DNA of 6,753 bases from an uncultured Desulfobacterales bacterium (GTDB lineage Bacteria; Desulfobacterota; Desulfobacteria; Desulfobacterales; JAFDCJ01). The DNA lies in the NCBI GenBank assembly GCA_945787595.1, contig CALZJV010000475.1, forward strand, positions 1-6,753, given 5' to 3'. The notes below the pieces were generated by a model. The model was not told where the DNA came from, made no database searches, and saw only the letters and a program-made list of their open reading frames with translations. Below are positions 1-5,441 of the stretch, in pieces. Each line of letters begins with the position of its first letter. Within the stretch, counting starts at the first letter, position 1. Position numbers and translations under genes: made by a program.

Positions 1-195
1 ACCTCCCTGAAACTGGGAAATCCGATTTATGGCAACATCATGATGATCGGAGCCCTGGCGGCCATCGGCGATCTTCCCATGGAGCGAGAGGATTTCAGGG
101 CCGTCATTTCAAAAACCATGGCCTCAGAGAAAACAGGAGCAAACCTTTCCGCCTACGATGCTGGCGCCCAAATGATAGCTAGTTTCCATCCATAA
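1..195 (+). CDS. 2-oxoacid/indolepyruvate:ferredoxin oxidoreductase gamma-type subunit, C-terminal fragment
   Basis: The open frame enters from the left edge in frame 1 and runs 64 codons to TAA at 193-195, so the start lies outside the window. The visible protein has GNPIYGNIMMIGAL (residues 6-19), then LP, a helix, and K..GANLSAYDAG (residues 44-55). This matches the end of the catalytic gamma-type domain of 2-oxoacid:ferredoxin oxidoreductases, where N-(I/V)-M-(M/L)-(I/L)-GAL and a closing NL.A(F/Y)..G are typical. IorB (indolepyruvate oxidoreductase beta) fits best, but a PorC/KorC/VorC-type subunit cannot be excluded from 64 residues. These cytoplasmic enzymes couple CoA-dependent 2-oxoacid decarboxylation to ferredoxin, usually beside an alpha/TPP subunit, which would lie upstream. 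Oddly, the last residues (about A60 to P64) and the stop are encoded by the inverted repeat of the adjacent MITE-like element, so the native C-terminus was probably replaced. Confidence 0.72.
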   Translation, partial: TSLKLGNPIYGNIMMIGALAAIGDLPMEREDFRAVISKTMASEKTGANLSAYDAGAQMIASFHP

Positions 196-374
196 ATCGG
201 TTAAAATCAGTTTGGGTACTTTATGTTGTTTCCAATCCATAAATGCGGATTTTTGTCCAAGATCAAGGAAATCAAGCGTTTGTGCGGAGACGTAGCTGGC
301 TACGTCGCACAAACAAATGCGCCGATTGACGCCGAGATTGGGCAAAAAGACCATTTATGGATGGAAACTATCTA
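176..374. mobile_element. MITE-like non-coding element with terminal inverted repeats
   Basis: The 18-mer TAGTTTCCATCCATAAAT at 180-197 is repeated as an exact reverse complement at 353-370. Allowing one mismatch, the match extends outward by four bases on each side (176-197 / 353-374). A third, degenerate copy (GTTTCCAATCCATAAATGCGG) begins near 229. Together with the TTTTTGTCCAA that follows, it pairs with the right end (332-373), so most of 229-373 is one large imperfect palindrome with a hairpin at its centre. No transposase is encoded, and the only open frame across it is a 76-codon antisense frame without any recognisable domain. I see no clear target-site duplication. Short length, perfect ends and lack of coding fit a MITE or another non-autonomous dispersed repeat. 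The left end supplies the stop codon of the upstream gene. Confidence 0.7.
278..314. repeat. strong central hairpin of the MITE-like element
   Basis: GTTTGTGCG (278-286) pairs perfectly with CGCACAAAC (306-314). Inside it, ACGTAGC (290-296) pairs with GCTACGT (299-305). This gives 16 base pairs interrupted only by a three-base bulge (GAG, 287-289), with a very tight apex. No T-run follows on either strand, so it is not a standard intrinsic terminator. It lies between two convergent genes and could still slow polymerase or protect 3' ends of transcripts; that is inference. Confidence 0.75.
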
Positions 375-383
375 ATCCGGCGT

Positions 384-908
384 TTATCGAGGCGATTGCA
401 TATATTCTTCATAGATTTTTAAATCCCCCGGTGAAAAAAGCATGAATATCACTTTTTCAATGGTTGGGTTGTTTTTAAGAAAGCCGCAGGCGGTGTTTAT
501 GGCGATTTTACAGGCTTCTTCGATGGGATATCCGTAAACCCCGCAGCTAATTGCCGGAAAGGCGATGGAATGAACATTATTTTCAGCGGCAAGCTTCAGG
601 CTGTTTTGGTAACATCCGGTCAGAAGTGTTTTATCCCGTGGCTTTCCGCTGTAAATCGGTCCGACCGTATGAATGACATAACGGGCTGCAAGATTGTATC
701 CTTTGGTAATTCTGGCTTCGCCGGTCGGACATCCACCCAGCGTCCGGCACTCTTTTACGAGAGCGGGGCCGGCGGCTCGATGAATGGCACCGTCGACACC
801 CCCGCCACCTAAAAGGGATGAGTTGGCTGCATTGACAATGGCATCCACAGCGAGTTTGGTGATATCCCCTTGCCGGATTTCTATTTTATCAAGGATTTCT
901 TTTTCCAT
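384..908 (-). CDS. ymdB: macrodomain protein, YmdB-type O-acetyl-ADP-ribose deacetylase
   Basis: This 174-residue protein is a single macrodomain. Visible motifs in order are QGDITKLAVDAIVNAAN (13-29), GGGGVDGAIHRAAG (34-47), CPTGEA (60-65), VIHTVGP (78-84) and AFPAISCGVYGYP (116-128). N29 and D39 align with the catalytic Asn25 and Asp35 of E. coli YmdB. Proteins of this class hydrolyse O-acetyl-ADP-ribose and can remove mono-ADP-ribose from proteins; E. coli YmdB is also reported to modulate RNase III. The length is normal, with no signal peptide or membrane segment, so it should be cytoplasmic. The ATG is supported by an AGGGGG ribosome-binding site (complement of 914-919) five bases upstream. 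It is a single-gene unit lying between two non-coding repeat elements, its stop only 9 bp from the MITE-like element. Exact substrate preference among macrodomains cannot be read from sequence. Confidence 0.93.
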   Translation of the reverse strand: MEKEILDKIEIRQGDITKLAVDAIVNAANSSLLGGGGVDGAIHRAAGPALVKECRTLGGCPTGEARITKGYNLAARYVIHTVGPIYSGKPRDKTLLTGCYQNSLKLAAENNVHSIAFPAISCGVYGYPIEEACKIAINTACGFLKNNPTIEKVIFMLFSPGDLKIYEEYMQSPR

Positions 909-913
909 GGCAA

Positions 914-919
914 CCCCCT
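914..919 (-). promoter_or_regulatory. ribosome-binding site of ymdB
   Basis: On the minus strand AGGGGG lies five bases before the ATG at 906-908 (TAGGGGGTTGCC-ATG). It is a strong purine-rich site at good spacing and fixes this start. The six bases differ from the canonical AGGAGG by one base. Confidence 0.7.
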
Positions 920-923
920 AGAA

Positions 924-1184
924 ATTGATTATTGACGATTGACGATTGACGATTTGAGGAAGTCGCTTCGCTCCGTCAATTTTAAAATAAAAAGAATTCC
1001 TCTCCAAGGCGCAGGATCTGCGAGCCGGGGAAGATTGAAGATTGGCGGTATTCTATCATTTTATATTCACGTTTTCGATTGTGAATGCAATAGTTCCCAC
1101 GGCGTATTATCTGTCAATTCGAGGTAATATACTGCTGATCCATTTTGGCGATCATTATTCAATCTTCAATCGACAATATTCAAT
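924..1184. repeat. non-coding element bounded by inverted heptamer arrays (copy A)
   Basis: The left edge carries three exact tandem copies of ATTGACG (931-951), preceded by a partial copy (ATTGATT, 924-930). The right edge carries four in-phase heptamers at 1157-1184 (ATTCAAT, CTTCAAT, CGACAAT, ATTCAAT), which are degenerate reverse complements of the left unit. Directly after the left array comes a 50-bp core (952-1001) that aligns without gaps to 6432-6481 in this window at 39 of 50 positions. A small plus-strand open frame (939-1127, 62 codons) lies inside but looks like repeat-derived sequence, not a gene. The element fills nearly the whole spacer between ymdB and the fmdB-like gene, so any ymdB promoter must lie inside it. 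I could not pick one out with confidence. Confidence 0.65.
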
Positions 1185-1188
1185 AAAT

Positions 1189-1683
1189 TTAAAGGTCATA
1201 AAGTGTCTCATCCCTTAGCGGTGCCGGTCGTTTCTTTGCGGCTGTCCCTCCTTTTTTTTCGGGCAACAGAAACGGCTCTTCACCTTCCAAAAGATCTCCC
1301 ATCTCGGCTTCAATCGCATCGGGGTCTTCGCCGGCTTCCATGCGCTTTAAAGCCTCCTGCATACCGGCGCCAAGTTCAAGCCCGGTCATGTCCGTAAGTT
1401 TTCGCATCAGATTGGCGGCCTGGCGCGGATCATCTTCGTTGATATTTTCGGCTTCACCGGACAGCATTTGCATGGCTTTTTCCATTTTGCTCTCATCAAA
1501 AGGCAGGTCATCCATATCACCATCTTCTTTGGCTTTACCGGTAAACGAAAAAGCCGACATTTGTCTTGACAGTTTCTTGGTTTTGCATTTCGGGCAATGG
1601 GGTTTTTTGGTAGTATTGATGGTTTTTGAGAAAAAGTTGAAAATCGTATTGCACTCCTCACAGTAGAATTCATAAATCGGCAT
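1189..1683 (-). CDS. FmdB-family zinc-ribbon protein with long acidic C-terminal extension
   Basis: The protein has 164 residues. It starts MPIYEFYCEEC, the signature of the FmdB/CxxC-CxxC zinc-ribbon family, with zinc ligands C8, C11, C30 and C33. Family members are often only 60-110 residues. Here residues 50-164 form an acidic, helix-rich, probably partly disordered tail (DDLPFDESKMEKAMQMLSGE, then LMRKLTDMTGLELGAGMQEA, then LEGEEPF) and a Lys/Arg/Pro segment before the end LYDL. FmdB was named as a putative regulator of amidase genes in Methylophilus, but for most homologues no function is proven, so calling it a transcription factor is not justified. The start is well supported: AAGGAG (complement of 1689-1694) lies five bases upstream of the ATG, and a good sigma-70 promoter lies about 50 bases further. 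It is divergent from ndk, and its stop abuts repeat element A. Confidence 0.85.
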   Translation of the reverse strand: MPIYEFYCEECNTIFNFFSKTINTTKKPHCPKCKTKKLSRQMSAFSFTGKAKEDGDMDDLPFDESKMEKAMQMLSGEAENINEDDPRQAANLMRKLTDMTGLELGAGMQEALKRMEAGEDPDAIEAEMGDLLEGEEPFLLPEKKGGTAAKKRPAPLRDETLYDL

Positions 1684-1688
1684 AAGGT

Positions 1689-1694
1689 CTCCTT
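1689..1694 (-). promoter_or_regulatory. ribosome-binding site of the FmdB-family gene
   Basis: AAGGAG on the minus strand, five bases before the ATG at 1681-1683. It is a near-ideal Shine-Dalgarno sequence and decides the start. Confidence 0.75.
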
Positions 1695-1736
1695 CCCGTC
1701 TTCATGTCGGTTCAAAATCCACAAAGTTTCGAAAGA

Positions 1737-1765
1737 ATATTAAATTCTGATAAAATCTTTGTCAA
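1737..1765 (-). promoter_or_regulatory. sigma-70-type promoter of the FmdB-family gene
   Basis: Reading the minus strand, TTGACA (complement of 1760-1765) is a perfect -35 box. It is followed by exactly 17 bp and TAATAT (complement of 1737-1742), which matches TATAAT at four positions. Transcription would begin near 1730, giving a leader of about 45-50 bases with the ribosome-binding site near its end. No terminator-like or riboswitch-like fold is evident in that leader. Confidence 0.6.
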
Positions 1766-1899
1766 CCGATTTGCCTTTCGATTTGATATTTGGGTTTTGG
1801 TGCTTGGAATTTCCATGATATTAATTAATGAATCAATCATAGTAAATCCAAGTTGATATTTTCTTATATGATGCGACCTTGACCGGCCACTGACAATGA

Positions 1900-1928
1900 T
1901 TGACTTGGCGACCGGCATCTGCTATGCC
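1900..1928 (+). promoter_or_regulatory. candidate promoter of the ndk-trmJ pair
   Basis: TTGACT (1900-1905), a 17-bp spacer, then TATGCC (1923-1928), with TGC directly before it as an extended -10. The -10 itself is weak (three of six), so the call rests on spacing, the extended TGn and a sensible start near 1935, about 30 bases before the ndk ATG. The heptamer GACCGGC occurs at 1881-1887 and again inside the spacer at 1910-1916, which could be a regulator site or chance. Confidence 0.4.
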
Positions 1929-1966
1929 ACCTGGGATTAAATCTTTGCGGAAAGGACATTTATATT

Positions 1967-2383
1967 ATGGAAAGAACACTTTCGATTATTAAGCCCGATG
2001 GGGTCCAACGCGGTCTTATTGGAGATGTTGTCAAAATGCTTGAACAGAACGATCTGAAAATCGTGGCCATGAAAATGCTGCACATGAGCAAGACGCAGGC
2101 CGAAGGCTTTTATGCGGTGCACCGAGAAAGGCCCTTCTTTGAGAGCCTGACCGGCTTTATGAGTTCCGGGCCCGCAGTCGTCATGGTTCTGGAAGGGGAA
2201 AACGTAATTGCCAGATATCGGGATCTGATGGGCGCCACAAATTATAAAGAAGCTGCCGATGGTACGATTCGACAAAAGTTTGCCACCGACATCGAAAAAA
2301 ATGTGGTTCATGGCTCCGATGCACCGGAAACTGCATCATTTGAAATATCATACTTTTTCAATCGCTTTGAAATTATTCGTTGA
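1967..2383 (+). CDS. ndk: nucleoside diphosphate kinase
   Basis: A complete 138-residue Ndk. It transfers the gamma-phosphate of ATP to other (d)NDPs by a ping-pong mechanism through a phosphohistidine and balances nucleotide pools in the cytoplasm. The start [16 protein letters not shown] holds K9. Other conserved active-site residues are Y49, F57, R85 (in ARYRDLMG), T91, R102, N112 and the phospho-acceptor H115 in NVVHGSDA (residues 112-118). The end FEISYFF is also typical. Length is close to the usual 135-145 with no insertion. A purine-rich site AAAGGA (1951-1956) lies ten bases before the ATG, a little far. Its stop overlaps the start of the following RNA methyltransferase gene by one base, so the two are very likely co-transcribed. 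The FmdB-family gene diverges upstream. Confidence 0.98.
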   Translation: MERTLSIIKPDGVQRGLIGDVVKMLEQNDLKIVAMKMLHMSKTQAEGFYAVHRERPFFESLTGFMSSGPAVVMVLEGENVIARYRDLMGATNYKEAADGTIRQKFATDIEKNVVHGSDAPETASFEISYFFNRFEIIR

Positions 2384-3150
2384 TGCCCGAAAAAATTAAC
2401 CTCAAAAACATATCCATCGTTCTACACCGTGCGCGGCATCCTGAGAATATCGGGGCTGCCGCCCGGGCCATACGCAACATGGGCATCGGACAGCTGATCG
2501 TCGTCGATCCCCAGAACTGTGACCTGACGAAAATCTGTCGCATGGCAACTCACTCAGCCACGGATGTGGTGGAGCAGATGGAGGTTTACGATACTTTAGC
2601 AGAGGCTCTGGCCCCTTTTAATTTCGTGGTCGGTACCACCGCCCGGTTGGGTGGTCAACGCAAGGTTGTTAGTTCACCGGCAAAACTGGGCCAAAAGCTT
2701 TTCTCCATATCACATGGAAATCGGATCGCCATCCTTTTCGGACCTGAAGATCGCGGACTCACCAACGTCGATATCCGTTTTTGTGATTTGCTGGTCAACA
2801 TACCGACAGCCGAATTTTCATCGCTAAATCTGGCCCAGGCGGTCATGATCATGTGCTATGAGCTGTTTAGCTTCAGCTGCGGCAAGACCGGCGAGTTTGC
2901 TCCGCGTCTGGCCAACCGGTATGAGCTTGAGGCGATGTATGCGCAGTTAAAAGACGCACTGATTCGTATCAGCTTCATCAATCCGGATAATCCGGACTAT
3001 TTTATGAACAACTTGCGCCATTTTTTTGCCCGCATGCAGCTGCGGGCTAAGGATGTGAGAATTGTCCGCGGCATCTGTCGCCAGATTATCTGGTATGGCA
3101 AGAAATGCTACCGGGATGGGCTGGAAGAAAAAATTACGAACTGTAAATAA
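2383..3150 (+). CDS. trmJ: TrmJ-like SPOUT (TrmH-family) tRNA/rRNA 2'-O-methyltransferase
   Basis: A 255-residue protein with the three SPOUT motifs: HPENIGAAARAIRNMG (19-34), ILFGPEDRGLTN (117-128) and IPTAEFSSLNLAQAVMIMCY (140-159). These form the trefoil-knot S-adenosylmethionine site and dimer interface. The C-terminal part (about 185-238), with ISFINPDNPDYFMNNLRHFF and IVRGICRQI, matches the TrmJ tail, so the likely product methylates the 2'-OH of tRNA position 32. Target choice differs within the family, so the TrmJ name is probable and not proven. I place the start at the ATG at 2383-2385, which overlaps the ndk TGA in TGATG. A TTG three bases earlier is also possible. No good Shine-Dalgarno sequence precedes it, so translation is probably coupled to ndk by reinitiation. 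No terminator is visible after it. Confidence 0.85.
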   Translation: MPEKINLKNISIVLHRARHPENIGAAARAIRNMGIGQLIVVDPQNCDLTKICRMATHSATDVVEQMEVYDTLAEALAPFNFVVGTTARLGGQRKVVSSPAKLGQKLFSISHGNRIAILFGPEDRGLTNVDIRFCDLLVNIPTAEFSSLNLAQAVMIMCYELFSFSCGKTGEFAPRLANRYELEAMYAQLKDALIRISFINPDNPDYFMNNLRHFFARMQLRAKDVRIVRGICRQIIWYGKKCYRDGLEEKITNCK

Positions 3151-3238
3151 TATTGAATATGAAGTTCAGACCTCGTTGAATAGTTTACTAATCAACCAAT
3201 CAACGATATTTGAAGTTTAAACTTACCTGCTATTTCCT

Positions 3239-3470
3239 ACCTTCTTTTTTCCAACTTCCACCTTCCAAATTCCCCATTCCACACCGCTCAGCCCTGCTTT
3301 CTCCCACCTTCTCAACATCCCACCGTCACATCTTCTTTTTTCCCACTTCCGCATTCCACCTTCTAAAATCCGTTACTCTCAGTCCTCATCGCTATGTCCT
3401 ACTTTCTCCCACCATCTCACCGTCTCACCTTCTTTATTCCCACTTCCGCATTCCACTTTCCGAATTCAAT
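3239..3470. repeat. pyrimidine-rich spacer with degenerate tandem repeats
   Basis: The spacer between the convergent trmJ-like gene and lepA is very rich in C and T on the plus strand. A ~91-105-bp unit recurs: CTTCTTTTTTCC starts at 3241 and 3332, and CTTCTTTATTCC at 3429. A 20-bp match, ttcccacttccgcattccac, is exact at 3340-3359 and 3437-3456. CTTTCTCCCACC is exact at 3297-3308 and 3402-3413. The third copy is partial and stops just before the lepA stop codon. No inverted repeat plus T-run terminator is visible. The open frame across it (from 3210) is low-complexity and is not called a gene. The rest of the spacer (3151-3238) holds only a 12-bp palindrome, AAGTTTAAACTT (3213-3224). Confidence 0.6.
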
Positions 3471-5234
3471 CTAGTCGCTATCGGTTTTCAGCACCGCCAG
3501 AAAGGCCGATTGGGGGATCATCACCTGGCCGACCATCTTCATTCTTTTTTTCCCCTTTTTTTGCTTTTCGAGCAGTTTGCGTTTGCGTGTAATGTCTCCA
3601 CCATAACATTTGGCGGTGACGTCTTTTCGGAAAGCTGATACGGTTTTGCGGGCGATAATGCTGCCGCCGATGGCTCCCTGAATTGCTATTTTAAACATCT
3701 GCCGTGGAATTTCATCCCGCAGTTTTTCACAGGCTGTCCGTGCTCTTGTAACGGCATTGTCTCTATGTACTAGTTGGGATAGGGCATCTACCCGCTCCCC
3801 GTTGATGAGAATGTCCATTTTGACAAGGTCCGTCTGCCTGAAATCAATGATATCATAGTCAAAGGAACCGTATCCCTGGGTGATCGATTTGAGCCTGTCA
3901 TAGAAATCATATATCACCTCCGCCAGAGGTATCTCAAAAATCATCTCGAGACGATCGCTGGTAAGATATTGATAATTTTTATTGATTCCGCGCCGTTCCA
4001 GGCAAAGCTTCATTACCGCACCCATATAGCGATCCGGCACGATAATAGCGGCCCGGATAAAAGGCTCTTTGGTGAGCTCGATGAGCGTGGGATCAGGATA
4101 AAGAGCGGGATTGTCAATGGTTGCTTCCGTGCCGTCGCTCATTAATAATTTATATCGAACCGACGGTGCGGTGAGGATGAGGGAAAGCCCGTATTCTCGT
4201 TCGAGCCTCTCCTGGACGACTTCCAGGTGCAGCAAGCCTAGAAATCCGCAGCGAAAACCGAAGCCCAGAGCAACGGACGTGTCTTTTTCATAGATCAGGG
4301 CAGCGTCGTTTAGCTTCAGCTTTTCAAGGGCGATTACCAAATCTTCGTAACCATCGGAAGCCACCGGGTAGATGGAAGAAAATACTACCGGTTTTGCTTC
4401 TTTGAAGCCGGGCATGGGTGCATCGCACGGCTCATTTTTTAATGTGATAGTGTCGCCACAGCGGGTATCGCTGACGGTTTTGATTCCGGCAATCATATAC
4501 CCGACCTGTCCAGCGGATAGTTGTTTCTGTTTTATCATGTCCAGCTGGAATATCCCGACTTCCTCAACTTTGTAAGCGGCATTATTAGACATAAAGGAAA
4601 TCACATCACCTTTAGAAATCCGCCCCTGAAACACGCGAAAGTGTACAACCGTTCCCCGATAGGAATCATAGTGTGAATCAAAAATCAGCGCTTTTAACGG
4701 TTTGGCAGGATCTCCGGACGGCGGGGGCAATTTTTGAACCACTGACTCCAGTACGTTTTCGATCCCAATGCCCTCTTTGGCGGAAACTAAAATAGCGTCC
4801 TCCGGATCAAGACCGAGATCGTCATGGATTTGCAATTTTACCCGATCGATATCTGCAGACGGAAGATCAATTTTATTGATCACCGGAATAATTTCCAGAT
4901 CGTGTTCCATGGCGAGGTACAGGTTGGCCAGGGTTTGGGCTTCAACTCCCTGGCTGGCATCGATCACCAGCAGTGCACCTTCACAGGAGGCTAGAGAGCG
5001 GGAGACCTCGTAAGTAAAATCCACGTGTCCGGGGGTGTCGATGAGATTTATAAAGTATGATTTTCCATCCTGGGCGGTATAGGGCAGGCACACCGTCTGA
5101 CTTTTAATGGTGATACCCCGTTCCCGTTCTATGTCCATCGTTATGATGTCCGTGATCTGGATCAGACGATCCGACAGGGTGGATTTGCCGTGATCAATAT
5201 GTGCGATGATACTGAAATTTCGTATGTTTTGCAT
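3471..5234 (-). CDS. lepA: elongation factor 4 (LepA), with a shortened switch I
   Basis: A 587-residue translational GTPase of the LepA/EF-4 family, which acts on the ribosome in initiation/elongation quality control and is proposed to promote back-translocation. G1 is AHIDHGKS (11-18), G2 lies in ERERGIT (36-42), G3 is DTPGH (66-70), G4 is NKID (120-123) and G5 is SAK (151-153). [18 protein letters not shown] is the LepA domain III signature. The LepA-specific C-terminal domain includes [20 protein letters not shown] (541-560) and ends in AFLAVLK. Compared with E. coli LepA (599 residues), the stretch between DRLIQ and MDIERERG is about 11 residues short and lacks the usual LS.RE(M)..Q.LDS segment. 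The frame is otherwise intact. There is no clear Shine-Dalgarno sequence; a perfect TATAAT lies just upstream. It is convergent to trmJ and divergent from the GGDEF gene. Confidence 0.97.
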   Translation of the reverse strand: MQNIRNFSIIAHIDHGKSTLSDRLIQITDIITMDIERERGITIKSQTVCLPYTAQDGKSYFINLIDTPGHVDFTYEVSRSLASCEGALLVIDASQGVEAQTLANLYLAMEHDLEIIPVINKIDLPSADIDRVKLQIHDDLGLDPEDAILVSAKEGIGIENVLESVVQKLPPPSGDPAKPLKALIFDSHYDSYRGTVVHFRVFQGRISKGDVISFMSNNAAYKVEEVGIFQLDMIKQKQLSAGQVGYMIAGIKTVSDTRCGDTITLKNEPCDAPMPGFKEAKPVVFSSIYPVASDGYEDLVIALEKLKLNDAALIYEKDTSVALGFGFRCGFLGLLHLEVVQERLEREYGLSLILTAPSVRYKLLMSDGTEATIDNPALYPDPTLIELTKEPFIRAAIIVPDRYMGAVMKLCLERRGINKNYQYLTSDRLEMIFEIPLAEVIYDFYDRLKSITQGYGSFDYDIIDFRQTDLVKMDILINGERVDALSQLVHRDNAVTRARTACEKLRDEIPRQMFKIAIQGAIGGSIIARKTVSAFRKDVTAKCYGGDITRKRKLLEKQKKGKKRMKMVGQVMIPQSAFLAVLKTDSD

Positions 5235-5241
5235 AAGTTCG

Positions 5242-5247
5242 ATTATA
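5242..5247 (-). promoter_or_regulatory. perfect -10 box immediately upstream of lepA
   Basis: On the minus strand TATAAT is followed by seven bases (CGAACTT) and then the lepA ATG. At normal spacing the transcript would start at or one base before the A of the ATG. No convincing -35 is found at 16-18 bp (best is GATAAC), and no Shine-Dalgarno sequence lies before the ATG. A T-run upstream (complement of 5249-5255) could serve as an UP-like or spacer feature. Confidence 0.4.
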
Positions 5248-5316
5248 GAAAAAAACGTGAAAACGTTATCGATTTCTCAACTAGCGGAATGTTGTTGCCG
5301 CAACGGTAAAAGAGAG

Positions 5317-5345
5317 TTGACACTGCTGCCGTTTCCAGCTATAGT
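5317..5345 (+). promoter_or_regulatory. near-consensus sigma-70 promoter of the REC-GGDEF gene
   Basis: TTGACA (5317-5322, six of six), a 17-bp spacer, then TATAGT (5340-5345, five of six). Transcription would begin near 5352 and give a leader of about 90 bases before the ATG at 5442. This is the strongest promoter in the window. An 18-bp palindrome overlaps its -10 box. Confidence 0.7.
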
Positions 5346-5357
5346 AGTACCACTATA
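5340..5357. promoter_or_regulatory. operator-like palindrome over the -10 box
   Basis: TATAGTAGTACCACTATA is symmetric except for one base pair in each arm (8 of 9 pairs match). It covers the -10 and the predicted start site of the REC-GGDEF promoter. This is where a dimeric repressor would bind; no regulator with a DNA-binding domain is encoded in the window. The GGDEF protein itself has no DNA-binding domain. Confidence 0.45.
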
Positions 5358-5441
5358 ATTAATAAATTTAGACTTTTACCAATTTTTGCGAGTGGCTGTC
5401 AAGTCTACAGTCATTATGTATATTTCAGGTCGAGAATTTCA

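Noticed and set aside
278..314. Intrinsic terminator for ymdB or the upstream gene
   Set aside because: The hairpin is strong, but neither strand has a T-run after it.
124..354. 76-codon minus-strand open frame
   Set aside because: It lies almost wholly inside the inverted-repeat element, overlaps the real plus-strand gene end, and shows no domain or ribosome-binding site.
939..1127. 62-codon plus-strand open frame
   Set aside because: It is translated heptamer repeat and repeat core (copy A). The same core recurs at 6432-6481 without an equivalent reading frame.
1712..1918. 68-codon minus-strand open frame
   Set aside because: It covers the promoters of both the FmdB-family gene and ndk, is A/T-rich, and has no recognisable motif.
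2380..2382. TTG as start of the trmJ-like gene
   Set aside because: The ATG three bases later forms the common TGATG stop/start overlap with ndk and is the simpler choice; the difference is one residue.
3210..3638. 142-codon plus-strand open frame
   Set aside because: The first part is low-complexity translation of the pyrimidine-rich repeats; the rest is antisense to lepA.
5354..5359. Second -10 box (perfect TATAAT) for the GGDEF gene
   Set aside because: There is no -35 at proper spacing (GTTTCC at 17 bp), and TTGACA/TATAGT just upstream explains the promoter better.
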